Shown one piece after another: positions 34,052 through 46,179 of a stretch of DNA of 64,000 bases. The DNA is from Venturia oleaginea. Lineage: Eukaryota; Ascomycota; Dothideomycetes; Venturiales; Venturiaceae. The notes below the pieces were generated by a model. The model did not search any database, was not told the DNA's origin, and saw only the letters and a program-made list of their open reading frames with translations. The DNA lies in the NCBI GenBank assembly GCA_013176395.1, contig JABMLP010000002.1:1426001-1490000 (forward strand), read 5' to 3'. The number at the start of each line of letters is the position of its first letter. The first letter of the stretch is position 1. A program made the translations under genes and the position numbers.

Positions 34052-35481
34052 TCACGACCCAACATCCTCAGGCCCCTTCCTAACCTTAGGCATCCCCATC
34101 TCCCTCATCTGAAAAGGCCAAACCGGTTCCAAATTCGGTCCCGTAACCCTCTCTTGCATCCCTCCTCCTACCACCACCTCTCTAATCTGCGGACTATAGG
34201 CCCGTTTTCCCGGGTACGCCTCCCCCGGTCCCTTTACAGCCAGCTCATCGAAATTCGCCCACGCCATCACATGCGGGAACTGCTGATTCTGCGACGAAGA
34301 AGAAGAAGCAAGATTCGGCGAAGTGATAAGTGGTGAAACCATAGACGTCCTCGCCGACGCCACCGGATCGATGGGAGAAACATCATTTCTTGACATGTCC
34401 GCTTGAGGCGTTCGCAGATCGTGGGAGGGCAATTCGGCGTGCGTTGAGGGAGGTGGTGGGAGGTTTATCGGACCGGGTAGTTCGGATAGTGTTCGAGTGT
34501 GGTTGTGGTTATTGGAAGAAGATGGGCCGGCTGTGTGTGGGAGGAAGGTTCTGGATCTGTGCGCTGGGAGTTCTGTTGGTTCTTGCTTTGCTTCTCTTTC
34601 TCCGACCCTCGCATTATCATTCCTCTCCACCATCGTATCAGCCGTGCCTCTCTTATCAAGAAACAGTCCTGGCGTATTACTCGTACTCGACGACACGGTC
34701 TCCGGTTTCGACTTTCTATTCACGGAAAAGGGGACAGCGACGGAGTAGGGCATGGTATGTAGATCCAACTCTTTTTTTGTCTTTCTCCTCTTCCAGCATA
34801 GCAAAACGAGGAGGGCTAGAATGAAGATTAAGAGAACACCGACGACGCCACCGATTATGGGGCCGAGAGAGTTGCTTGTTGATTTATCAGTTGTCGCTGC
34901 GGCTGTTGATGTTGAGGTCGATGTGGTGAGTAAGGGGGTGGAAGATGGTGTTCTACTTGTGATTGTTGGGACTTGGAAGATGGCTCCGCCTTTGGCTGTT
35001 GAACTGCTATCAATTCTGGTTGTTGTTGATGATGATGCTGATGATGATGACGATGATGATGATGATGATGATGAGGAGGAGGAGGAGGAGGGAGCATCAG
35101 GTACAATAGTGCCTTCAATGGGCGACTCCGTGGTGGTTTGCGTAGCAGTAGCTCTCGCAGACATCATCGATGGCTGGATCGTGGAGGTCGAGAGCGTAGT
35201 GGCCATTCTTGTACCTGCTTGAGTGCTCGACGAAGCTGATGGGGTATATTAGACATATTCATCCTTCCGTTTGTCTTGAAATTCAAGGTATATGGAATGG
35301 ACTCACATGAAGCCATATCTTCTTGTGGATCAAGCTCGTTATCGTTACATCCATTATCGCACGGCGAAGTCCCATTCTTACAACACCCAACGAAATACTT
35401 TGGGGCAGCGCATCTAAACCAAATATATCCCTTCGAGGCACAACTTCCATTAGCACGTTCGGCAATAGTCGGTCGTGACAT
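34052..35481 (-). CDS. Ser/Thr-rich single-pass membrane protein with a short Cys-rich N-terminus
   Basis: Two exons (35307-35481 and 34052-35235, 71-nt intron) give 452 aa. The N-terminal 50 residues hold eight cysteines (GSCASKGYIWFRCAAPK, then VGCCKNGTSPCDNGCND). A Ser/Thr stretch with a 17-serine run follows. One membrane helix (GPIIGGVVGVLLIFILALLV) comes before a basic stop-transfer CWKRRKTKK and a long disordered cytosolic tail. This layout resembles fungal cell-surface sensors of the Wsc/Mid2 kind, but I see no true WSC domain. Function as a wall-stress sensor is inference. No classical signal peptide precedes the cysteines, so the start (35481) or an upstream exon should be confirmed. 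Confidence 0.75.
35028..35093. repeat. Trinucleotide microsatellite (GAT/GAG)n
   Basis: Nearly pure GAT units with GCT/GAC interruptions, changing to GAG units at the right end. On the minus strand it encodes the polyserine run of the surface protein. It is likely to vary in length between isolates. Confidence 0.9.
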
Positions 35482-37091
35482 TGCCAAAAGAGACTACTGG
35501 AATATCGCGTCTCGTGAGTGATGGGAGAAAGGAAAAACGACAAATGACCCGCGTCGCGAAAGAAGTCTCAAAAAAAAGATTATGCCCAACGTGAAAACGA
35601 AGGGAATTGTGGAAAAAGGTCAGCAGGTCAAACATAAAGGCCAGAGGGAAGGAGAGAAAGAAAGGCTTCTGAACATCACGCTGGAATGCGTGCACGCTTG
35701 CAACCAAAATCCCCTTCCCGCAGGAACGAGATTAGTCTCCTTCAATGTGGAAGTGGACACCTATAGTGACACAATACCAAGTCTGTCACTTCGTCCGCAA
35801 ACGTTTGTTCGTCAATGACATTTACAGGCGGAAGCCTGCAGCGGTGCCATTTTTTCGCAGAGTGAAGTGAAGCGAAGCAAGAGATATGGCCAAGACAACG
35901 AAGGAAGATTCCGCCATTCCAGACTTGAAACATTTGATGGTTACAGTTGGTGGCGACTGAGTGTGCTGGGGTGATACAGTGAGTAGTACGAGTTGTGGCG
36001 CTAGGCTGAGAACGGGGTGTTCAGCCTCTGGGCAACCAGAGATGCGGCGCAGTTTCCCCTTGAGTGACGCGCCCAGATATCCGAGTTTCCATTCCATGTC
36101 TTTCTCAGTGCGAGAAAATACACATGGCTCAACTAGTTTTGCAAAGCCCTTTTCAACTATCTTACTGCATCTTCATACAGAGTGTAAGTCGTCTTCTTCC
36201 AGCGATTTGACTCTTTGATTACCTCAAGGAATTATGGCATCACGCTCTGCATCATCGCAACACAAATTGGACACAAACTTTCCTCAGCTTCCACCTTCGT
36301 CTCCAAGCTCCTTCCACACCTGTGATTTCGTTAATTTTGGAAATTCTATAGCCCAGATAACCTTGATTCTCGTCCTCACTCTCCTATCTTCTGATTCTTA
36401 TGTAGCTGTTGAGATCCGCAGAGAGAATCCTTAAGGCTTTGATGATGATGCATTCGACATCTACGGCTTCAGCGACAAGTAACCCCTCTCCAAAACGGTT
36501 GCGGATGGCTCGAAATCTATAAGATAGACCGGGAATTGTCTCCATCTCAGCCCAAGAAATATGTTAGCAAGACTTATTTGGACAACCTAGAACCCCCCTC
36601 CTGCTCATGCCAATCCTCCTCTCCACGAACTGACCATCCAATGTGTCTGTTCCGTGAGTTCTTTGAAATTCTACCCAGTCCATTAAAATTCCAACAGCCT
36701 TCCTTCCATTCCTATTATCCTTGAACGCAGGAGGCTAATACTTATCTCCGTCTTGACCCTCTTCTCCACCAAGTCGCTTCTATATACTAGCCGTGACCGA
36801 GAGAGTGATGATATTCATGTCCGATTTTGGTTTTTTCAGTGCCCCGGGAAAATAGCGTCGATTGAAAATCGAGATGGGAAAAGTTCTGGAGGTAAGTTGA
36901 TTGTTTGGTTCAAGGATGTCTGCATGGTTCATATTATCTACGATGGAAGGAAATTGAGTTCTAGTAATCTGGTCAGACTGGACTGAGCATTGGAAAGCAG
37001 ATACAGTCCTCCATTATAATTGCTAGAAGTGTTTTCGGGGCAGGGATCAGTTAAGTCATGGTTGGTTATAATGCTAAGCCCCATATCACGC
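35482..37091. other. Intergenic region, 1.6 kb
   Basis: No ORF with coding character is visible. Frames of 60-90 codons (for example at 36234 and 36753) have arbitrary composition. It should hold the promoter of the surface protein and the 3' UTR of DBR1. Confidence 0.5.
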
Positions 37092-38977
37092 CTAGTCGCC
37101 ACCTCTACCGCGTCCTCTGCCTCTACCTCTTCCACGACCCCGTCCTCCACCACTATCTGCAGCACCTCCACGACCGCCGCCTCGGCTACCACGCCCACCT
37201 CTGGTATTCGATCTTGGCCGCCCACCTCTACCACCTCGGAACGAAGGTTCGAATCTCGGACCGGCCTTCTGTTTGGCAAGAGCCTCTTTGTCCGTGATCT
37301 CAAAGTCATTCTTGATACCCACCATTTCGCAGAACGCCGCAGTCTGTGGATTTGCGTACTCTCTCGGATGCTCAGGTACCTTGAATCCTTTGCTAGCATC
37401 GTAGACTGGCGCGAGTATGGAAAAATTCTCCGGAACAACGAGCGTAGCATCAGCAGCATCGACTAAATTTTCTTGTACCCATTTTTCTTCTGCTTCGACA
37501 AATGGTCGGTAGATTGCTTCACCCTTATCTCGTGGTACATTGGCATTTGGATCGCCGAATGGGACATGCTCAGTTTGTGCGAAGACGCGGGTGATGGCTA
37601 ACCATTCGGGATCGTATTCAAGTCTCAGCGGTCGTGTTATCGGTTCTGTTAGTCCCGATACAGGAGATACGGATAGTACCTGCAGGAAGTCACGATCTTT
37701 GAGAAGTTTGTCGAGAGACAGAAATCGAGTGGTTTTGTTCGCAATGGCCTCTGGAAATGGGAGGGCCTGTGGCAGAGGTTCCGACGGAGCCCTTGTGAAT
37801 GAAGCTGGGAGTTGAGCGCGGAGATCCGAAGGAACTGCTGAGATCGATGACTTGCGCGGACGACCTCGTTTCTTGCCTTTAGGAGCATTGCTGTTTATGA
37901 TAGCCTCTGCTACTAGTGCTTGGACTTGTTCCTCAGCAGTAGGTTGCACTGCCGGTGTCTCATCCTCATCCATACCGAGATCAATCTCGTCCTCGTTCTT
38001 GGGCGGAGCTGCTTGTGATTCCGCATCGTCGTCCAAATCAAGGTCAATCTCGTCCTCATTTTTGGATGGAACGGCCTCACTCGAGGTCTCGCCCACGGTC
38101 TCTTCTGCTGGCTCGGCTTCGTTTGTCGTCTCCGAGTCTCGATGTTTGACGATGGCAGCGTACTTAACATGCATGTGCGCACTGAACCAGTGAGGAGGTC
38201 GCAGTCTCTCCATGACAAACTTGGCTGCCTTACTGCCAAGTACACCTGCTTTTGCCTCCTCTTCAAAGTGCTTCTTCTTTCTGAATAGTTGCGAGTGGTT
38301 TCCTCTCCACTCGATACCCTGCGGCCAGTCGTGACTCAAACCTATATCCACCTGAGTCCTGACTTGTAACAACTTCCTCACATCCATTTCTCTGACGTGG
38401 TAGAAGCTTTTGATATCGCCATCTGTGAACGGTAACCTCTCGTAATGCGGTTTTCGGTAATCGTGACCTTTATATATTCCACTCATGCCAGCTATTCTCA
38501 AAGGTCCCAGACGTAGAATATTGGCGGCTCCCATGTAGTATATGTTTGGTGCGACCCATCCTCCATAGTATAATTCGAAATGGTAATTCGAGGCTTCGTG
38601 GTTTCCACCGACGTAGATGGTGAGGTAGGGAGCAGTTCGAGCGCCCGAGTAGTATTCGTGAAAGTCGCCGATCTCGCGGTATTTGATTGGACATGACATG
38701 ACATTGAGATCGGTAGCGTTTCGCATTGCCTAACATGCTCAGCAATGGCTTCGGTTTGGCTTGTGGGACTCAGTACCTGAAAATCACCACCAATAATGAC
38801 GAGATCGACTCCCGGCCAGCCTTTCAACTTGGAAGCTTTCGTGACAGAGGCATATATAGAGTTGAGCACGCCATGTCCCTGTAACTTGTTAGTCTTTTTC
38901 TTGTATGTTGATGATCAAGTACGTACGCAGCCAATAATGGCCACGCGCACACCCCCATGACTTGAGAGCGCGGGCAT
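37092..38977 (-). CDS. dbr1: RNA lariat debranching enzyme
   Basis: Metallophosphoesterase that cleaves the 2'-5' bond of excised intron lariats in the nucleus. Exons 38927-38977, 38777-38878 and 37092-38729 give 596 aa. Metal-binding motifs read RVAIIGCGHG (residues 11-20), LVIIGGDFQ, YVGGNHEASNY, LSHDWPQG and FSAHMHVKY. All but the first are shaped as in known Dbr1 proteins; the first usually reads GCCHG and here has glycine in place of the second cysteine. The Dbr1-specific segment follows (IYYMGAANILRLGPLRIAG). The C-terminal half adds an acidic region with the motif KNEDEIDL twice, a basic KKRGRPRK patch, and an RGG/GRG-rich tail. It is divergent from the RNase P subunit gene with 204 bp between start codons. 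Confidence 0.95.
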
Positions 38978-39181
38978 CGCGATCGTTCCTTGGTAGTTGT
39001 AGTATGGAACTGCGTCTGAGAGCTTGAAGCACTTGGGGTAGTTCTCGAACAAGTTTTCAATGCTCTCAAAAGAGACGTAGGACACTGACAGGGATTATGA
39101 GCTCGAGCTTGCAGAGGCAGAGCCGCAAAGTGCCTGTTGATCATCCCCATTCCTCAAGCACCCTACCCATATTATGCCACC
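38978..39181. promoter_or_regulatory. Compact bidirectional promoter of dbr1 and the Rpr2/Rpp21 gene
   Basis: Only 204 bp separate two divergent start codons, so both leaders and promoters must share it. The right-hand start has a good context (gccaccATG). Joint control of two RNA-processing genes is inference. Confidence 0.6.
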
Positions 39182-39751
39182 ATGGATTCAACCATACAAA
39201 GCCTGAGCTATCTCGACCATGCTGCTCACAAACTGGCCTTGTCCTCGCCCTCGATAGCTGCCGCCTTCCAAGCTCGCTACGACCACGTCGCCAACGAGAA
39301 AGACATTGAGCCTCCAGCCACCAGGGCATGCGAAATATGTCGCGCGTGCGGACACAACATGCTTCCAATGGCAGATTACACAGCTATACCAAGTGTCAAG
39401 AGTGGGAAGAAGCGAAACAAGAGATTAAGAAACCATCTACCTACGAAAGACAAGGCAATAGTCCTCGAGTGCGGCGCATGTCTATCCCAGACGACCATTG
39501 GACTTCCAACAACCAAAAGAATGAAGACGACACCAGTCCGAACAAGTCATACGACTTCTACTTTGTCCACATCAAGTTCAACTCCAAGTCGGGCGGCCTC
39601 ATCACAGCCACAGCTGGCGACGCAAAACGGCCGTGCCAAGGCCAAGAGAGCGAAGAACAACAGTCTTCACGCAATGCTGGCCAAAAGCAAAGAGGCACAA
39701 TCACGGAAAGGGTTCGGATTCGGCCTTATGGATCTCATGAAGAGCACTTGA
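39182..39751 (+). CDS. RNase P/MRP-type subunit Rpr2/Rpp21
   Basis: Small zinc-ribbon protein of ribonuclease P, which matures tRNA 5' ends in the nucleus. One exon, 189 aa. An N-terminal helical part (LSYLDHAAHKLALSSPSIAA) leads to the zinc-ribbon: two cysteine pairs in RACEICRACGHNMLP and LECGACLSQTTIG, separated by a basic KSGKKRNKRLRNH insert. A Ser/Thr/Lys-rich tail ends GFGFGLMDLMKST. I chose the ATG at 39182 because the context is strong and the family starts just before the helical part; an upstream in-frame extension to 39137 has no ATG advantage. Confidence 0.8.
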   Translation: MDSTIQSLSYLDHAAHKLALSSPSIAAAFQARYDHVANEKDIEPPATRACEICRACGHNMLPMADYTAIPSVKSGKKRNKRLRNHLPTKDKAIVLECGACLSQTTIGLPTTKRMKTTPVRTSHTTSTLSTSSSTPSRAASSQPQLATQNGRAKAKRAKNNSLHAMLAKSKEAQSRKGFGFGLMDLMKST

Positions 39752-39970
39752 AGGAGTTATCCCTACTCTGTTTAATCTTACGAAGCCAACAATCCACAGG
39801 GCTGAAGGTCGGTCGGCGTCGGCGCCCCACCAATATATTTTGCACCCCGCCACTGGCTGCCTTCCGTCACTCTTCGAACCGCCCCGTCACTTGGAATTTG
39901 GAAGAATACACAAATCTGCGACTATATCCTCTCGCACCTTGTAGATGAGTCGCTCAATACATCACACAAC

Positions 39971-41545
39971 ATGGCAAACCCAACACTCGGTCTTGCGAAA
40001 GATCTTTTCGAAGATATGGGTCGGAAGGTCGCCGACGCCCAACAAGCTGGCGATGAAGACGACACCAAGGTTGTTGACGAGATAGAAAGTCTTTGCATGA
40101 ACTGCCACGCCAATGTTGGTATCGCTGCACCATTCTACGAGGACGTATGCTAATCTAATCCCCAGGGCATCACCCGACTCCTCCTTACCAAAATTCCCTT
40201 CTTCCGCGAAATCATAATCATGTCCTTCTTCTGTCCCCATTGTAGCTTCAAGAATTCCGAAATCCAGCCGGCTGGTGAGATTCAGCAGAAGGGCCACAAA
40301 TACACATTCAAGATCGACAGCAACTCCGACTTGAACAGACAATTGGTCAAAAGCGACACATGTATACTGAGAGTTGAAGATATTGATTTGGAAATCCCAC
40401 CCGGGAGAGGCCAACTCACAAACCTCGAAGGAATCTTGAGCATGATTGCTACAGACCTGTCAGAGGCGCAAGAGGATCGCAAAGACGTGGCACCAGCTAT
40501 GTACGAGCGCATCGAAGAGATAATCACACAACTCAAAGACTTCGCTTCCGGCACCAAACTGCCCTTCACACTCTTCATCGACGACCCAGCAGGAAACTCG
40601 TGGATCGAGCCCTCGCCATCAGACAAATCAGGCAAATACGTTCGTATCGATTACAACAGAACACCCGAGCAGAATGCATCTCTAGGTCTCGGAGATGCAC
40701 CTGCAGATAACCCTAACGGTACTGATGGCTCTGAAATCCGACCGGAATATCAAGCGTCACACATGTACCCCGAAATGCCAACGGACCAAACTCAACTCGA
40801 CCAGGATGCCCCTGCAGCCGACGACGATATTATCGAGAACCAGGTCTACACTTTCCCAGCTTCGTGTCCAGGATGCACAAAGTCCTGCGCTACGAACATG
40901 AAGATGGTAAACATTCCTCATTTCAAACAAGTAGTGCTCATGTCTACCGTTTGCGAACATTGTGGATACCGATCTAATGAAGTCAAAACTGGTGGAGAGA
41001 TCCCTGAAAAGGGACGGAAGATCACAGTACTAGTGGAGAACAAGGAGGATTTGTCAAGAGATATATTGAAGAGTGAGAGCTGTGCAATGTCATGTCCGGA
41101 ACTGGATTTAAGCGTTGAACCCGGAACTCTCGGTGGTCGATTCACAACGATCGAAGGGCTCTTGACGCAAGTGCGGACGGATCTTCACGAAAACATTTTT
41201 GGAACGGAGGATGGAGCTGGTGGCGATTCTATGGCTTCCACTGATAAGTCGAGGTGGACTGCATTCTTTGCGAAGCTCGACTCGGCGATTGGTGGGGAGG
41301 TTAGATTCACGATCGTTCTGGAAGATCCGCTGGCTGGAAGTTATGTCCAGAGTTTGACTGCGCCGGAACCAGACCCACAGCTGGCGATGGAGGAGTATGA
41401 GAGAACTGCTGAGGAGGAAGATGATTTGGGTTTGACGGACATCAGAGTTGAAGGACAAAACGGAAACTATGCGGGCACGCAGAACGAAAAGGTTGATGCG
41501 GCTGAGATTACTGAGGCTAAAGTCGAAGAGCCACAAAGCTCGTAG
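39971..41545 (+). CDS. zpr1: ZPR1 zinc-finger protein
   Basis: Essential eukaryotic protein that binds eEF1A (and receptor kinases in animals) and helps eEF1A folding and growth signalling. Exons 39971-40114 and 40166-41545 join in phase 0 to 507 aa, slightly longer than typical. The family's internal duplication is clear. Finger 1 is [20 protein letters not shown]..CPHC, followed by PAGEIQQKGHKYTFKI. Finger 2 is CPGCTKSCATNMKMVNIPHF..CEHCGYRSNEVKTGG, followed by GEIPEKGRKITVLV. Each copy then has a domain ending in LTNLEGIL or FTTIEGLL. The first finger is assembled across the intron, confirming the splice. It lies 219 bp downstream of the Rpr2/Rpp21 gene on the same strand. Confidence 0.96.
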
Positions 41546-42166
41546 CATCACTTGCATCCTCGGAAATAAAGTCTGGAAAGCTAGGTGAAGTCGTTCGCGC
41601 CGTGTAGAGGATAGGCAAACCCAATACCTTGGCTGCCACCAAACGTTTCTCAAGACCATGAAAAGTGAATATTGGAAAGCACAAGCAGATCATTCTCTCG
41701 ATTGTCGTGTCCAATACCCAATACAATACAAAAATAACATTTCCAAAACAGTCGAGGTCGTGGTATAATGCAATCCCATCGCGTCCTATCTTAAGTCAAA
41801 GCCCGCTCATTACAAGCCTATTCCCAACTTCGCCTCATCGTCGTGCATGGGTATAGTGAACGATTTCCCTCCGTACTATCTCCGCCTCTTCCACAACAAC
41901 ACGTACATGTACGTCCTTTCTCCTCGACCATTATGTCGCCCTCATTACCTTGACTTCCTCGGCTGGCGCTGGGCTCGGTACGTGGTACCCTTGCCGAAGA
42001 GTCATGCTAAGCTTCATGTCCAGCATATCAGCTTTTAGCGATTGGCTTTTGTTGCTGCCCCCTTGGTGCCGGGACCGTGAAGGGATTATGCAGGCTGCTT
42101 CATGCCTAAGCCAGCTTAGTCAGGCCTAGGGTAATCAGCGTGGCGGATATCCTTGAATGTGCTCTC
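41546..42166. other. Intergenic between convergent genes
   Basis: About 620 bp between the 3' ends of ZPR1 and the arrestin-like gene. It should hold both 3' UTRs. No gene or repeat seen. Confidence 0.5.
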
Positions 42167-43496
42167 TTATTCGATCAGGACTTTTCTTTCACCTCCCACC
42201 ATTTGGACGCCTAAATGTCTCATTCCACTTGGATCGCCTGCTTTGAGGATGACCTGCGCCGGAAGCATGGGGTTCTCTTGCGAAATGTTCGATGCATCTT
42301 TAGCGGCTTGTTCAATTGCCTCCATTTCCTCCTTGCATCCTGCATGGTCAAAGGGGCACACCACGATCGGTTGTCGTAACGTGATGTCTCTTGCTGATGA
42401 TAATTGAGCCTAGCCATTGTTAGCAGATCGTATAGAAATGAGAGAATGACATTCACCTTCACTGTCAGATAGTACTCAATCTTATAGAGCGTCCCCGTCG
42501 TCGTGAAGCCGTTGATCGCGTACATTGGAAATGCGCTCTTCCCTCTCGGCACAACCCCGTCACTGTCTCTTAAATCTTTTGCTGGAAAGACCAATCCCAA
42601 GTTCGTGAAGTAGCCTGCTTCCGGCATCTTGACATTGACCTGCTGTTTCGTTGCCGCTAACGTCTTGCTCTTTCTCGACGGCTCGTCACCCTCGTGATTG
42701 TATACTATTTCCTCGTCTATTCCAACGGTTATAGATTTTATGGTGACGCGTTTCGCCTTGGAAAGCCAATCTGGATTGGGGGAGAGTTTGATATAAACGG
42801 AGACAGGGTCAAGTGGACCGTACGACCAGCGTGGTAATGATATACCCAGAGTAACGAGGTGATCCGAGACTTTGTCGGCAGATTCGGGGCGATTGTACAT
42901 TCCAAATGTGCTCAGTGTGTCATATCTCGATATTGGTACCGGGCACTGGAACTTCTTCTGCTCGGCGTGTCCTTGTTGTAAGCTTACCACTAGCTCATAG
43001 TATGTTTCCGCTGTCCGGCTTGGGAGCTGTAACGAGGCTGGCGGTACTCGTCGCGCTACCTCTTCTCCTCCTCGTCCATATGGTATGAATATCACAAAGG
43101 GCAGATCCATGGCTAGAACAGATTCGAATTCCGCACCCGCTTTACACCGGTAGAGTAGCATCTCTTTCCCCACAATATCCGTAATCTCCTTCCTTGGCGC
43201 AGCAAGATGTTTCTTAATGTTGTCCGCAGAAGGGTGTATCGTTTCGCGGCGGTAGAGAGCAATGGTGACGAGGGAGACTTTGACAGGAGCGCTATAGCCA
43301 GCACTTGGCCGTATTTCAACCTTGCCTTCAATACGAGGCTATTGAGAGCTACATGTTAGCTTGCAAGCGCCCTGGAAAGGCAGGGGGAATATCATACCAG
43401 CGTCGCAGAGATTCCTGGATAGCCTACGAGAAAGTTTGAGTTGGGAGGCCCCGAGACACGCACGAAGGCCGGGACATGGACTTTGTCGGCCGCCAT
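42167..43496 (-). CDS. Arrestin-like protein
   Basis: Probable alpha-arrestin-like adaptor. Exons 43398-43496, 42457-43338 and 42167-42409 close in frame to 407 aa. The N-terminal sandwich has GYPGISATLPRIEGKVEIRP and VKVSLVTIALYRRETI, with the early GKVEI strand typical of arrestin_N. The middle has AGAEFESVLAMDLPFVIFIP and LVTLGISLPRWSYGPLDPV. The C-terminal sandwich has KRVTIKSITVGIDEEIVY and TLYKIEYYLTVKAQLS. The protein ends soon after the second sandwich and shows no obvious PY motif in the tail, unlike ubiquitin-ligase adaptors that carry PPxY. The arrestin assignment is by strand pattern and remembered motifs and is moderately sure. Confidence 0.72.
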
Positions 43497-44206
43497 GTTG
43501 GAAGCAAGAAGATGGAGGAATTCGTAGACTTGGGCGTAGTGACTGTCAGGTGTGAGAGCAGCATGGAAGTGCTATGCGCCTCCAAACATCCAGGCTCTTG
43601 TATTGTTTATAGGTCTCTGTTTCGGGCCTTTGTAGCCATGTACTGGTATATGAATGACTGCACGCCTAAGTTGATCGCTACTCGAAGCTGAGGTAGTAGG
43701 TGGACACGGCTGCGTGTACAATGTACACTGCCTTGCTGTTGCTGACGGCTTGCGTAGGGCTGGCTGGGTCACGAACGGGCCTGGAGGTGAGCGTGGTGGC
43801 ACGACCAGGGCAGAGCTGCAGAGGCCTTTCTTCAGTAGGACTTGCGGTATTGCACAGCTTCCAAGCCGATAGGGGGGAGCCCTATAACGATGGAATAGAT
43901 ATATCGAGTGATTGTTGTCTCTATGTATGCATGCATCAACATTCAATGGCCTGCGGAATCGGAAGGGCCAGAAAGCGCATATGCCCCCTGGGCCCCCTGC
44001 ACGCTCGGGCGCCATCACCTACATCTAGCGGGGTACCTGGGGATTTTGCTTTGTTTCGTTTCCTGTCGCCGTTGCCTAGAAACAATAAACATTTGCTTTC
44101 TTTTGTTTGAGAGATCAAGCTTGCGAAAGTGATGGGAATATTCATCTGCCCTGCCATACTTCACTCCAGAGTCCTTCGATGAAAGCTATACCTCTCAAAC
44201 ACAACC
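43497..44206. promoter_or_regulatory. Divergent intergenic region between the arrestin-like and cyclophilin genes
   Basis: About 710 bp separating divergent starts. A 136-codon frame at 43700 has no recognisable product. Presumed to hold both promoters. Confidence 0.4.
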
Positions 44207-44748
44207 ATGTCAGTGACAGTAAGTTAAGTCTCACCATGCATATCAATCAAGATACTAACATTGATCAGCTCCATACGACCCTTGGTCCAATCAAAGTTGA
44301 GCTATATACAACTTCCACGCCCAAGACAGTCCAAAACTTCCTTGCCCTTTGCGCCAGCAATTTCTACGACTCCTCTCCTTTCCACCGCATAATACCAACA
44401 TTTATCGTCCAAACCGGTTCCCCTTCGACCGATCCCAAATCAAAATCCTCGCCTTCTATATTCGGTGCGCCCTTCGAGGATGAGATTAGACCTGCGCTGC
44501 GACACAATGCGCGAGGAGTCCTGAGCATGGCGAACAAGGGGAAGGACACGAATGGCAGTCAGTTCTTCTTGACACTGGCGCCTCAGCCGACCTTAGATGG
44601 AAAGAACACAGTATTTGGGAAGGTCATTGACGGATGGGGGACTTTGGAGAAGTTGGAGACTGTCGAGGTGGATTCTAAGGGAAGAGCAAAAGGAACGGCA
44701 CCTAAGATTGAGAGGGTGGAGATTCATGCGAATCCGTTGGCTGGTTGA
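44207..44748 (+). CDS. cyp10: PPIL3-type peptidyl-prolyl cis-trans isomerase (cyclophilin)
   Basis: Spliceosome-associated small cyclophilin that isomerises Xaa-Pro bonds. A 12-nt first exon (44207-44218, MSVT) is joined across a 50-nt intron (GTAAGT, CTAAC, ATCAG) to exon 2 at 44269-44748, giving 163 aa, the family's length. Motifs: TLGPIKVELYTTSTPKTVQN, active-site FHRIIPTFIVQTG, GVLSMANKGKDTNGSQFF, LDGKNTVFGKVIDGW. The short, loop-poor form that starts directly at the first beta strand is the PPIL3/Cyp10 type. Without the micro-exon the protein would lack the natural VTLHTTLG start, which supports the splice. Confidence 0.93.
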
Positions 44749-46179
44749 AAAGAAATTCTCCCACAAAAAAACCCTCTGTCAGTCTCTACCGCTTGGTGCG
44801 GGAAGAAGACATCCTACGGCAGACTAGTGATAAAACCGTCATTGAAGGCCAAAAGGGCTTTCATACAGCTTTTATCGTTTGATGACAACCGAAGATTTGA
44901 TTGGGGAAAAGGTTCTGTCAAGACAGAGCAACAACGATGACAGGACAAAGAAATATTACTCCTATCCAAATAGTAGGTTCTGGTGCCCTCAGATCTCGTA
45001 ACTTTCCTGATCTCTTCTCAGACATTTGGACTTGGCCGTTCAGATTCAGTACTCTTTGTACCCCCGGGGACATTTTGAAACTATAACCGAGGACATGTAA
45101 AGTCTTTTTGCATGTTCATAGCATTCGAATACATGCCGACCTTGAGATTGGCCACTTGAGGGAATGGGACCTTAGAAAGGTTTCGCTCTTCCCGTCAAAA
45201 GTAATCCTACTCATTGATGCATCACTCCGATTAAAATTGTACATTGATACAATCGGATCTCCTCCCCTTCTTCTTAACTTCTTTATCCATACAATACCAG
45301 GGCAGTTGAATGTTAGCGACAATATCGCTGATAATTGCATGTTCACGCTTCTACGCTCTTTACGCTCTTCATCACCCCTCAAAGATGGAGAGTGAAAAGA
45401 GTAAGGTTAACAAACCAGCCAGGAGATCTGTTGTATTGAGGTAAAACAGGAATTTCCGCGATTTTTCGACACTTTGTTACCTTAAAAGCCAGCATCGATG
45501 TTGGATGGGACAAGTCATATAGCATGACTCTCTGTTCGGCAACCTGACGTGCTCTGGTCGATCAAATTCAAGTGGTACAGAGCTCTGAATGCTTTTTTGT
45601 GAGGCGATGCTGGGAAGGTATTTGGCCAGCGTGGCGATCCTGTATTTTCGCTTCCAGTTTGTCTGCTTTCAATGATACTCAATATCTTTGACGACAAATC
45701 TGTGTGCTTTGTATATGATTGTGTCCCATCTTTCTGTCCTGGCTGAATGGTTCGGATATTGATTTGGTACTTATCATTCAACATCAGGTCCTTTAACTGC
45801 AGCTAGTAAATATCCAAACCCAGGAATCCATTGCTGAGAGAATCTGCACAGTCGATGATGCACTTTTGTGGACGTTCTTAACCCTGAAAGGATAGTTCAG
45901 AATTTCAACAGTCTCGAATGGTACCCCAAGGAGCCGCAAGAGGCAAAGTCAAGCTTCCCATGTCACCTATCGCTACACCGGACATACCGTTCCGCCACGA
46001 ACACGCAGCAAAGAATCAACCTAGCATTCGGACTGTAGTGTTGGGGTGTTGATTGGGGGTGCGGGGATGAGTCGAGAAGAGAAGAGAGAAATTGGGAGGT
46101 TAGTGGTGCTTATGGGGGTGCTTAGGAGTGAGGATTACACAATACATCCGGGTTCACTGTTTTTTTATTTGAACATTTT
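44749..46179. other. Intergenic region, 1.4 kb
   Basis: Lies between convergent genes (cyclophilin and methyltransferase). Open frames up to 95 codons in several phases show no coding character. No repeat seen. Confidence 0.5.

Noticed and set aside
34752..35222. Plus-strand frame with a polyaspartate/polyglutamate run
   Set aside because: It is the reverse complement of the polyserine microsatellite of the surface-protein gene. The minus-strand frame has a helix, an intron and a Cys module, and the plus strand has none.
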